Source: CAZDQL01 sp964507325 (lineage in GTDB: Bacteria > Planctomycetota > UBA1135 > GCA-002686595). From it: 64,000 nucleotides of DNA. This document shows, piece by piece, positions 7,936 to 15,241 of the stretch. Position 1 is the first letter of the stretch, and the number at the start of each line of letters is the position of its first letter. The notes below the pieces were generated by a model. That model did not search any database and was not told where the DNA came from. It saw only the letters and a program-made list of their open reading frames with translations. A program made the position numbers and the translations under genes. Location: positions 13,911-77,910 of the forward strand of contig CAZDQL010000020.1 of assembly GCA_964507325.1 (NCBI GenBank), written 5' to 3'.

Positions 7936-9475
7936 TGCGCACGTTGAGCGCCGCGCCGAGAGCCGCGGTGCGGCAGCAGGCCGCTCCCACCCCCGCGTCG
8001 GAGACGGAGGCGGACATGCCGCTCTCCGCCATGGCGCGGCAGGCCTCGAGTGCCTCGAGGGCGACCTCCATCACGCGCAGGGGGACCTCGATCGCCCGGC
8101 GCGTCGCCTCCTGAACGCGCTCCTCCCGCTCGGACGGGTCGGCGCGCCAGGCGGCCATGATGGCGTTGAAGGCCTCGGTGTCGCGGTCGACCAGGCTGCA
8201 GAGCTCGACGTGGCAGGCCTTGGCGCGCTCCGCCCAGTCGCCGAACTCCTCCCAGCGCTCGTCCCAGCCGCGCTTGTGGGAGGAGAGGTTGGCCACCATC
8301 GCCGCCAGCGCCGCGCCCAGGGCGCCGACCGCCGCCGAGACCGAGCCGCCACCGGGGGCGGGGGACTCCGAAGCGGTCTCCTCGACGAAGGCCTTCAGCG
8401 TGCGGTCCACCAGCCGCTGGCCCCGGTTCGTGGCGATGGCGTACTCGATGATCTTCTCCTCGGGGACGAAGGGCGAGAGCTCGTCGAGCCCCATCGAGCG
8501 CACGGCGATCTTGATCAGCTCGGCGTCCGCCACCCCGGTGGAGCGTTTCTGGAGGCGCAGGTAGTGGCGCCCCGCCTCGAGCATCGCCTCCAGCGGCACG
8601 AGTCCCACCACCTCGGAGCCGGTCACGCGCATGCCGCGCGCCGCGGCCTTCTCGCAGCACTCGTCGAAGGCGCGGTGCAGCGGGGTCACGCCCAGCTTGG
8701 TCAGGTTCATCGACACCTGGGCGATGCCGTACTCCTCGATGAACCAGCCGATCCCCTTGACGCACTCCAGCGACCCCGGAGTCCAGACCGGGTTCCCCTC
8801 CTCGTCGCGCACGATCTCGCCCGTGAGGGGGTCGGGCTCGCGGCGGATGCGCCCCTTCTCGCGCACGTCGAAGGCCACCGCGTTGGCGCGGCGCGTCGAG
8901 GTGGTGTTCAGGTTGGCGTTGTAGGCGATCAGGAAGTCGCGCGCCCCCACGGCGCTGACGCCGTAGCGCGGGTCCAAGGTCGCCGGCCCGTAGTCGGGAG
9001 CCCAATCGGGGTCGGCCAGCTTGTCCGCCAGTCCCTCGTACTCCCCGGCGCGCACCACCGCCAGGTTGCGGCGCTCCTCGCTCCGGGCGGCGTACTCGTA
9101 GAGGTAGACGCTGATGGAGAGCTCCTCGCCGAGGCGCGCCCCCAGGGTGCGGGCGTACTCGACCGTCTCCTCCATCGTCACCCCCGCGATCGGGATCAGG
9201 GGGCAGACGTCCATGGCCCCGAAACGCGGGTGCTCCCCCCGGTGCTCGCGCATGTCGATCAGCTCCTTGCCGGTCCGCGCCGCGGCGATCGCCGCCTCGA
9301 TCACGGGCTCCGGCTCGCCGACGAAGGTGAAGACCGTGCGATTGGTGGCGGCCCCGGGGTCCACGTCGAGCAGGCTGACTCCCTCGACGGAACGGACGGC
9401 GGCGGCGATGGCGTCGAGGACGGCGGAATCGCGCCCCTCGCTGAAGTTGGGGACGCACTCGATCAGACGGGTCAT
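7811..9475 (-). CDS. ftcD: Glutamate formimidoyltransferase / formimidoyltetrahydrofolate cyclodeaminase, bifunctional
   Basis: A 554-residue fusion of the two folate enzymes that end histidine breakdown. The N-terminal formimidoyltransferase starts M-T-R-L-I-E-C-V-P-N-F-S-E-G-R-D and transfers the formimino group from formiminoglutamate to tetrahydrofolate. The C-terminal cyclodeaminase, from about residue 355 (E-S-P-A-P-G-G-G-S-V-S-A), releases ammonia to give methenyl-THF. Length and order match the animal FTCD. The ATG at 9475 has GAGGAG upstream; the frame runs 36 codons further but without family similarity. No other hut gene is nearby. Confidence 0.93.
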   Translation of the reverse strand: MTRLIECVPNFSEGRDSAVLDAIAAAVRSVEGVSLLDVDPGAATNRTVFTFVGEPEPVIEAAIAAARTGKELIDMREHRGEHPRFGAMDVCPLIPIAGVTMEETVEYARTLGARLGEELSISVYLYEYAARSEERRNLAVVRAGEYEGLADKLADPDWAPDYGPATLDPRYGVSAVGARDFLIAYNANLNTTSTRRANAVAFDVREKGRIRREPDPLTGEIVRDEEGNPVWTPGSLECVKGIGWFIEEYGIAQVSMNLTKLGVTPLHRAFDECCEKAAARGMRVTGSEVVGLVPLEAMLEAGRHYLRLQKRSTGVADAELIKIAVRSMGLDELSPFVPEEKIIEYAIATNRGQRLVDRTLKAFVEETASESPAPGGGSVSAAVGALGAALAAMVANLSSHKRGWDERWEEFGDWAERAKACHVELCSLVDRDTEAFNAIMAAWRADPSEREERVQEATRRAIEVPLRVMEVALEALEACRAMAESGMSASVSDAGVGAACCRTAALGAALNVRINATELKDSDRAQEYLARARELQDEAQRREVAVLELVEGKL

Positions 9476-9555
9476 GGGGGCTCCTCGGAATGGAAGGGCG
9501 AGTAGGTTAGCGGGGGGGAGCTTTCCCGGCGAGGGCGTGGCAGTATTGGTCGTCG

Positions 9556-10665
9556 ATGGAGACGACCCCCCGCTCCGCCGCACCCGAGGTCACCACCCGC
9601 AGCGCCGGTCCCACCGACCGCGCCGCCCAGGCCGCGCTCTACGACCGCTGCTTCGAGAAGCGCGACGGCGAGCGGGTGGTCCCCTGGCGCTACGACGCGA
9701 ACCCCCACGGGCGCGCCCTGTCCCGCGTGGGGAATCTGGCGGGGGGGGAGCTGATCTCCAACTACGCCTGTTCGCCGCGCGTCGTCCTGCTCCACGGCGA
9801 AGAGCTCGGCCGCCCGCGGGTCGGACAGACCGGCGACGTGATGACCCACCCCGACCATCGGCGGGGCGGGGTCTTCAGCGGCTTGGACCGCGAGACCCTG
9901 GCGGATGCCCGCGACGCGGGGTGGAGCGCGGTCTTCGGGCTGCCGAACCGCCGCTCGGCCCACATCTTCGTGGGGGAGCTCGGCTGGCGCGAGGTGGGGG
10001 GGCTGCGTCCCTGGACCTTCGTCCTGCGCCCCGACGCCACGGCTCGCCAGGAGCGCCTGCGCGCCGGTCGTCTCGCCGCGGCGGCGGTCCCCTGGGTCCA
10101 CCGGCGGGGGCGGGCGATGAGGTCGCGGTTGCGCCGCGAGGCGGGGGCCTGCGAGGCGCGTCGTCTGGAGCGCTTCACGCCGGAGGTCGACCCCCTGTCG
10201 CTGGAGGTGGCGCGCGACTACGCCTGGATGGTGCGGCGCGACCACGCCTACCTGAATTGGCGCTTCCTCGACGCCCCCAGCGGGCGCTTCGCCGCGCTGG
10301 GAGCGAGCGCGGCCACGGGGGAGCTCGCGGGGTACGGGGTGGTGCAGCTCCCCGCCGCGGGGGAGGCGCTGGGGCACGTGATCGAGGTGCTGGCTCCCGA
10401 CCCCGCCGCCTGGGCCTGCGTCCTCGAGGGGGCGCTGGCGCTCCTCGAAGAGGCGGGTGCCTCGGTGGCCCGCGCCCACGCCGTCACCGGCTCCCGCTGG
10501 GAAGGGGAGCTCGCCTCGCGCGGATTCCGCCCCCCCAAGGCGGCGGACTCCAAGCCGGTGATCGCCCACGTGCTCGCTGCGGACCACCCCTTGGCCCAGG
10601 CCACGCAGCGGCCCCGGGAGTGGTTCTTCACCGACGGGGACCGGGACGACGAATTGGTGCGGTGA
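9556..10665 (+). CDS. GNAT family N-acetyltransferase
   Basis: A 369-residue protein with a GNAT acetyl-CoA-binding segment near residues 90-115: G-D-V-M-T-H-P-D-H-R-R-G-G-V-F-S, which fits motif A (V-x-P-x-x-R-x-x-G). The protein is about twice a typical single GNAT domain, and the second half (from about residue 200) could be a second, degenerate GNAT fold. Long GNATs of this sort often sit beside polysaccharide deacetylases in exopolysaccharide loci, as here. The acceptor is unknown. Confidence 0.7.
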   Translation: METTPRSAAPEVTTRSAGPTDRAAQAALYDRCFEKRDGERVVPWRYDANPHGRALSRVGNLAGGELISNYACSPRVVLLHGEELGRPRVGQTGDVMTHPDHRRGGVFSGLDRETLADARDAGWSAVFGLPNRRSAHIFVGELGWREVGGLRPWTFVLRPDATARQERLRAGRLAAAAVPWVHRRGRAMRSRLRREAGACEARRLERFTPEVDPLSLEVARDYAWMVRRDHAYLNWRFLDAPSGRFAALGASAATGELAGYGVVQLPAAGEALGHVIEVLAPDPAAWACVLEGALALLEEAGASVARAHAVTGSRWEGELASRGFRPPKAADSKPVIAHVLAADHPLAQATQRPREWFFTDGDRDDELVR

Positions 10666-10677
10666 AACGGTGACGCG

Positions 10678-11745
10678 GTGAAGCATCGGATCAAAGGCTG
10701 GCTGCGAGAGGCCTGGGCGCGCCTGCTCTACCACGGCGGGCTCTGGCGCCTCGTCGACCGGCTCAGCGCGCCGCGACTCCTGATCCTGGCGGGGCACTGC
10801 GTCGACGACCCCGCGGTCAACGGCGGCCTGCCCGCGGACATGAAGATCTCGCCCGGGCGCCTGGAGGAGATCCTCAGGCGGCTCGGCCGGCGCTACCGGC
10901 TGGTCAGCGTGGGGGAGGGGTTGGCCGCGCTGCGCTCGGGGCAGGAGCGGCGTTCGCTGGTGGCGCTCTCGATGGACGACGGCTACCGCGACAACCGCAC
11001 GGCGCTCCTCGCGCTGCTCGGGCGCGCCGGCGCGCGGGCCACGGTCTTCCTCGAGTCGCTCCCCCTCGAGGAGCGCCGGGTCACCTGGCTGCACAAGTGG
11101 TTCTGGATCGTCGAGCGCACCTCGGCCGAGGAGGCGTCGCGCGCCCTCCTCGGCCACCTGCAGAGCGAGGAGCTGCGCCGCCGCGTGGAGGCGGTCCTCG
11201 CACGGGGCGAGAAGGTCGCCTACTCGGTCAAGCGCCTCTTCAAGTACGAAGCCCGCGCCGGCGATCGCGACGCGGCCCTCGACGCCCTCTTCGAGGAGCT
11301 GGGCGGAGACGAGGGGGCCCTCTGCGAGCGGATCCACCTGGACTGGGAGGACGTGCGTGTTCTCGCGGCCAGCGGCCGCGTGGAGCTCGGGGGCCATACG
11401 GTCACGCACCCGGTGCTGGCGACCCTCGACGGTGAGGAGCAGGGGCGCGAGGTGGCCCTGGGGCGCCAAGCCCTGGTGCGCGAGCTGGGGAACGAGGCGG
11501 GGCGGGTCTTCGCCTACCCCTACGGCCGCGCCTGGGACTACGACGAGCGCAGCGTGCGCGCCGTCCAGGAGGCGGGCTTCGAGGCGGCGGTCACCACCCA
11601 CGCCGGAGCGGTCCGTGCCGACTGCGACCCCTGGCGCCTCCCGCGCTGGATGATCGACGAGCACACGCCGCTACACCACCTCGTCACGGAAGCTTGCGGA
11701 GGCTTCGAGCTCTGGCGACGCCTGGGGATCGACCTGGTCGAATGA
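10678..11745 (+). CDS. Polysaccharide deacetylase family protein (NodB fold)
   Basis: A 355-residue protein starting at GTG 10678, 12 bases after the GNAT gene. NodB motif 1 is visible as V-A-L-S-M-D-D-G-Y (metal-binding and catalytic Asp pair), motif 2 as G-G-H-T-V-T-H-P-V-L (metal His residues), and motif 3 as F-A-Y-P-Y-G. A helical insertion separates motifs 1 and 2. The family removes N- or O-acetyl groups from polysaccharides. Pairing with an acetyltransferase suggests control of acetylation of a surface glycan. Confidence 0.8.
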   Translation: MKHRIKGWLREAWARLLYHGGLWRLVDRLSAPRLLILAGHCVDDPAVNGGLPADMKISPGRLEEILRRLGRRYRLVSVGEGLAALRSGQERRSLVALSMDDGYRDNRTALLALLGRAGARATVFLESLPLEERRVTWLHKWFWIVERTSAEEASRALLGHLQSEELRRRVEAVLARGEKVAYSVKRLFKYEARAGDRDAALDALFEELGGDEGALCERIHLDWEDVRVLAASGRVELGGHTVTHPVLATLDGEEQGREVALGRQALVRELGNEAGRVFAYPYGRAWDYDERSVRAVQEAGFEAAVTTHAGAVRADCDPWRLPRWMIDEHTPLHHLVTEACGGFELWRRLGIDLVE

Positions 11746-11746
11746 G

Positions 11747-11878
11747 CTACTGCAGGGGGTAGGTGAAGTCGTCGGTGGGCTCTCCCGAGGTCATCCAGAG
11801 GAGGATGGCCAGCACCACCAGCACGGTCACCACGGGGGCGACGATCCAGATCCAGTTCTCCTTGAGGAACTTGCCCAT
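11747..11878 (-). CDS. Small membrane protein, DUF5989-like (43 aa)
   Basis: Only 43 residues: M-G-K-F-L-K-E-N-W-I-W, then one strongly hydrophobic helix (about residues 11-30), then a short polar tail ending F-T-Y-P-L-Q. The pattern of an F-L-K-E-x-W start, W-x-(I/L)-x-P-(I/V)-x-x-x-L-L helix and an aromatic C-terminus fits DUF5989. A second DUF5989 segment is fused to the SGNH hydrolase at 13,516-15,072. The stop lies 1 base beyond the convergent deacetylase stop. Function unknown; DUF5989 is usually found next to SxtJ-family and carbamoyltransferase genes. Confidence 0.65.
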   Translation of the reverse strand: MGKFLKENWIWIVAPVVTVLVVLAILLWMTSGEPTDDFTYPLQ

Positions 11879-11966
11879 CGCACCGTGAGGATAGCGGGCC
11901 CACACCGGGCTTGTCCGTCCCGCTCCAGGAATCGCGGCCGCTGGTCGATCTCGTTGGGAGACCGCC

Positions 11967-13481
11967 ATGGCCACCGTCGCCGACCCCACGCCGCTCCTGG
12001 AGCTCGCCCGCGCCCACCTGGTGGCGGGTCGCAGCGCCGCGGCCCTCGAGCCGTTGGCGCGCGTCTGCCGCGACTGGCCGCACCTGGCCGAGGTGTGGTC
12101 GGCGCGGGCGGACACCCTGCAGGAGCTGGGGCGGAGGGAGGAGGCGCTCCAGGTCCGAGCCGAGGCCGCCCGAGTGAACCCAGCCGACCTGCCGACGCTC
12201 CTGCGGCTGGCCCTGGCCCACGAAGCCCAGGGGTGGCTCCCCGAAGCCGCCGACGCCTGGCGACGGGCGGTGGAGCTCGCTCCCGACCAGATCGACCACC
12301 AGCTCGGATTGGCTCGAGTCGCCGCGCGGGCGGGGCGTCTCGAAGAGGCCCAGCGGGCCGCGTCGGCCGCGGTGCGTCTCGACCCCGCGGAGATCCGGGG
12401 GCAGCTCGCGTCGGCGGAGGCGTGCGAGGCCTTCGGGGACGCCGACGGCCTGGAGCGCCACGCGCGGGCGGCGCTCGCCCTGCAGCCGCAGCACCTGGCT
12501 CCCTACTACGCGCTGGCGCGGGCGGGGCGCGCCGGCGTGGAGGAGCTCGAGCAGCGGTTGGCAGAGCTCGAGCCGCAGGATCCTGGAGAGCTCCATCTGC
12601 GCTTCGCCCTGGGCCACGCCCACGACCGCGCCGGCGAAGCGGAGCAGGCCTTCCGCCACTTCGCCCGCGCGAACCGCCTCAAGGGGGCGCACTTCGACCC
12701 GGCGGGCTTCTCGGCGGAGCTGGCGGCGGTGGAGCGCACCTTCGAGGCCGCTCGGAGAGCGACCGCCGGCCCGGCGGGGGAGGCGGAGCTGGAGCCGATC
12801 CTCGTGGTCGGCCTGCCCCGCTCCGGCAGCAGCCTGGTGGAGGAGATCCTCTCGGCGCACCCTGCGGTCCACCCCCTGGGGGAGAACCTGGGGATGCAGC
12901 GCGTCTCCGACGCCCTCGGGTACTGGCCCGACCGGCTGGGCTCCCTCACTCCGCAGAGCGCCGCCGAGCTGGCGGACGCCTACCGCACCGCCGCCCAGGT
13001 CCCCCGCGGAGCGCGGGTGGTGACCGACAAGACCCTCGCCAACCTGGGCCGCCTGCCGCTGATCGCCGCCCTCTTCCCCCGCGCACGCGTCCTGCACGTC
13101 CGGCGCCACCCCGGGGACGCCGGCCTCTCCGCCTTCAGCCTGCACTTCGCCGAGGGGAGCTGCACCTGGACCTACGACCTGGAGCACATCGCGGCGGCGA
13201 GGCGGGCCTGCGAGGGACACCTGGAGCGCTGGCGCGAGATCGGCGCCCTGCCCCATCTCGAGCTGCCGTACGAGGCGCTGGTGAGCGAGCCCCGCGCCTG
13301 GACCGAGCGGCTGCTGGCCTTCTGCGGCCTAGCGTGGGACGACGCCTGCCTGCGCTTCCACGCCCGGAAGCGCGCCGTGAGCACTCCCAGCGCCGCTCAG
13401 GTGCGGCAGCCGGTGCACCGGCGCGCAGTGGGGCGCTGGCGGGCGTACGCGCGCTGGATCGGGCCGCTCTTGGAACGCTAG
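11967..13481 (+). CDS. TPR-repeat sulfotransferase
   Basis: A 504-residue protein. Residues ~1-230 are tandem TPR repeats (A-L-E-P-L-A-R-V, W-S-A-R-A-D-T-L-Q-E-L-G-R-R-E-E-A-L). The C-terminal half is a PAPS-dependent sulfotransferase: the 5'-phosphosulfate loop is V-V-G-L-P-R-S-G-S-S-L-V-E (about residue 280), and the 3'-phosphate motif region is H-V-R-R-H-P-G-D-A-G-L-S-A-F-S (about 377). It may sulfate a glycan or protein. It lies between the two DUF5989-encoding genes and converges on the SGNH-DUF5989 gene, sharing a hairpin that contains both stop codons. Confidence 0.85.
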   Translation: MATVADPTPLLELARAHLVAGRSAAALEPLARVCRDWPHLAEVWSARADTLQELGRREEALQVRAEAARVNPADLPTLLRLALAHEAQGWLPEAADAWRRAVELAPDQIDHQLGLARVAARAGRLEEAQRAASAAVRLDPAEIRGQLASAEACEAFGDADGLERHARAALALQPQHLAPYYALARAGRAGVEELEQRLAELEPQDPGELHLRFALGHAHDRAGEAEQAFRHFARANRLKGAHFDPAGFSAELAAVERTFEAARRATAGPAGEAELEPILVVGLPRSGSSLVEEILSAHPAVHPLGENLGMQRVSDALGYWPDRLGSLTPQSAAELADAYRTAAQVPRGARVVTDKTLANLGRLPLIAALFPRARVLHVRRHPGDAGLSAFSLHFAEGSCTWTYDLEHIAAARRACEGHLERWREIGALPHLELPYEALVSEPRAWTERLLAFCGLAWDDACLRFHARKRAVSTPSAAQVRQPVHRRAVGRWRAYARWIGPLLER

Positions 13482-13519
13482 CGTGCTGGCTCAGTAGTGC
13501 GTGTGCGCAAGCACGCTAG
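13478..13519. terminator. Perfect 10-bp inverted repeat holding the stop codons of two convergent genes
   Basis: CTAGCGTGCT (13478-13487) and AGCACGCTAG (13510-13519) are exact reverse complements separated by 22 bases. The left arm contains the TAG of the TPR-sulfotransferase (13479-13481) and the right arm the stop of the SGNH-DUF5989 gene on the other strand. A bidirectional transcription terminator is the simplest reading. Confidence 0.55.
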
Positions 13520-15072
13520 AAGAGCGTGTAGATGAAGGGCGCCACCAGCGGCGAGCTGGCCGCCACGACGAGCAGGCTGCCGACGGTGAGCAGCACGGTC
13601 ACCAGGGGCATCAGGTACCAGTGCCCGCGCAGGATGAAGGAGCCCAGGAGCTCGAAGATCGTCCCCATGCGGCGCCCCAGCTTGTAGACCACGAAGCCGA
13701 GCAGGGCCGCGATCAAGAGGATCAAGACCTTCTGGGCCTGGTGGGGCTCGAGCAGGCCGAGGAGACGGCTGCCTCCGACCGCGATCACGAAGACCACCGC
13801 CAGCAGCGCGCCTACCTTGGCCAGGGCGCCGGGCCACTTCTCCAGCTTGCGGTAGACGCGGGCGTAGGCGATCCCGAGCAGGGCCCACAGGACGACGAAC
13901 AGGTAGAGCCACGTGGGCAGCCCCTCGCCGACGCTCGCGACCGGCTGCGGCATGGAGGCGGGGCGCTCGGCGGGGGGGACCAGCCCCAGGCGGTCCAGCT
14001 CGCCGTGCAGGAACTCGGCGAAAGAGCGGTTCCCGGCGGGGTTCAGGTGCCAGTCGCGGAAGAAGTAGAGGTCGGTGCCCGCAGCGGTCTGGTCGCGGAA
14101 GCGCTGGCGCACGTCGAGCACCCGTTCGGCGGGGATGCCGGCGTCGAGCGCCGTCTGGCGCAAGGCCTCGATCGGGTTGTCGGGGGACCAGGCCACCTGC
14201 GCCAGACCGAACCTCTTCTCGAAGGCCGCGCGGTAGTCGGGGTCGACCGCGCTGTGGGAGGGGATCGGCACCACCACCAGCTCGGCTCCCAGCTCCTGGC
14301 AGCTCTGCACCAGGGCCCTCAGGGCGCCGCGCGTGTGGTCCAGGGCGCGATCGACGAAGTCGGGACGCTCGTCAAGGAGGACGCCGAGCTCCTCTTCGAT
14401 CGACTTGCTGCCGGGGCGGAAGTGCCGCACCTTGCCGCTCTTCTTGTGGAAGAGACGGCCGAGCGCCGTGCGCATCCAGAAGCCCGGCGGCCCGACTCCC
14501 TCGAGCTCGGTCTGCTCGCGCTCTCCCTCGGGGGTGAAGCGCGGCTTGGGCATGCCGGCGTAGTCGTTCTCGCCGTTCCAGTAGATGTCGTTGTCGTAGG
14601 GGAAGAGCAGCACCAGGTCCGGTCGCCACTCCTCTCCGTACTCCAGGAGCCAGGTCGCCTCCTGGTCGGTGGAGTAGGCCTCGGTGCCGGTGTTCACGAT
14701 CTCGGCCCGGCGACCCTCGGCGCGCCACCAATCCTCCAGCAGATCGACGAAGAGGTCCTCCCGCGCCACCGTCATCCCCAGGGTGAAGGAGTCCCCCAGG
14801 GCCACGGCGCGGAAGGTGCCCGCCGCCTTCTCGGGGGTGAGCTCCGGATCGTCCCGCAGGGCGTGGTCGTTCAGGTTGAAGGTGACCTGGAAGCCCTCGC
14901 TCGTCTCGCGCGTGATCGAAACGCCGCGCTTCTTGCTCCAACCGAGGCGCTCGTGGGGCTGAATGAGCAGCTTCGGGGGCCCCATGCCGATCAGGCGCAA
15001 GCCCCCCTCCAGGACGAGCAGGGCCATGGTGACGGAGATGGCCAGGGCCAGGAGGAAATTGAAGAACTTCAT
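13516..15072 (-). CDS. SGNH hydrolase fused to membrane segment and DUF5989 domain
   Basis: A 518-residue protein. Residues 1-30 form an N-terminal membrane anchor. Residues ~88-365 are an SGNH/GDSL hydrolase with the nucleophile in A-L-G-D-S-F-T (Ser95) and the catalytic pair in F-R-D-W-H-L-N-P (Asp340, His342). Residues 389-405, 418-437 and 449-464 look like membrane helices. The last ~49 residues (M-G-T-I-F-E-L-L ... V-A-P-F-I-Y-T-L-F) match DUF5989, normally a separate ~50-residue protein. Family members such as AlgJ/PatB-like enzymes acetylate or deacetylate extracellular polymers. A MITE lies 5 bases upstream of the start codon. Confidence 0.85.
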   Translation of the reverse strand: MKFFNFLLALAISVTMALLVLEGGLRLIGMGPPKLLIQPHERLGWSKKRGVSITRETSEGFQVTFNLNDHALRDDPELTPEKAAGTFRAVALGDSFTLGMTVAREDLFVDLLEDWWRAEGRRAEIVNTGTEAYSTDQEATWLLEYGEEWRPDLVLLFPYDNDIYWNGENDYAGMPKPRFTPEGEREQTELEGVGPPGFWMRTALGRLFHKKSGKVRHFRPGSKSIEEELGVLLDERPDFVDRALDHTRGALRALVQSCQELGAELVVVPIPSHSAVDPDYRAAFEKRFGLAQVAWSPDNPIEALRQTALDAGIPAERVLDVRQRFRDQTAAGTDLYFFRDWHLNPAGNRSFAEFLHGELDRLGLVPPAERPASMPQPVASVGEGLPTWLYLFVVLWALLGIAYARVYRKLEKWPGALAKVGALLAVVFVIAVGGSRLLGLLEPHQAQKVLILLIAALLGFVVYKLGRRMGTIFELLGSFILRGHWYLMPLVTVLLTVGSLLVVAASSPLVAPFIYTLF

Positions 15073-15077
15073 GGCTC

Positions 15078-15241
15078 TAGTGTCCTGAGTCGGAAGTTCG
15101 GCCGCACGAGGTGCGGCGCTCGGCGCCCAGGGCAGGGCGCGCCGACGACGCCTTACTCGTAAGTAAAGCTAGGAGGTGCAACGCAGTCATGGGTGTAGAG
15201 AGCCGTGCATCGTGTGGTCGAACTTCTGACTCAGGACACTA
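15078..15241. mobile_element. 160-bp MITE in a TA target (Tc1/mariner-IS630 type)
   Basis: The ends GTGTCCTGAGTC... (from 15080) and ...GACTCAGGACAC (to 15239) are inverted repeats; over 21 bases there is one mismatch. Both are flanked by TA (15078-15079 and 15240-15241), the target duplication typical of IS630/mariner transposons. There is no transposase inside, only 160 bp, so the element is non-autonomous. It lies between the carbamoyltransferase and SGNH-DUF5989 genes. Removing it with one TA copy rejoins TAG-AGCC-ATG, a 4-base gap. Confidence 0.8.
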
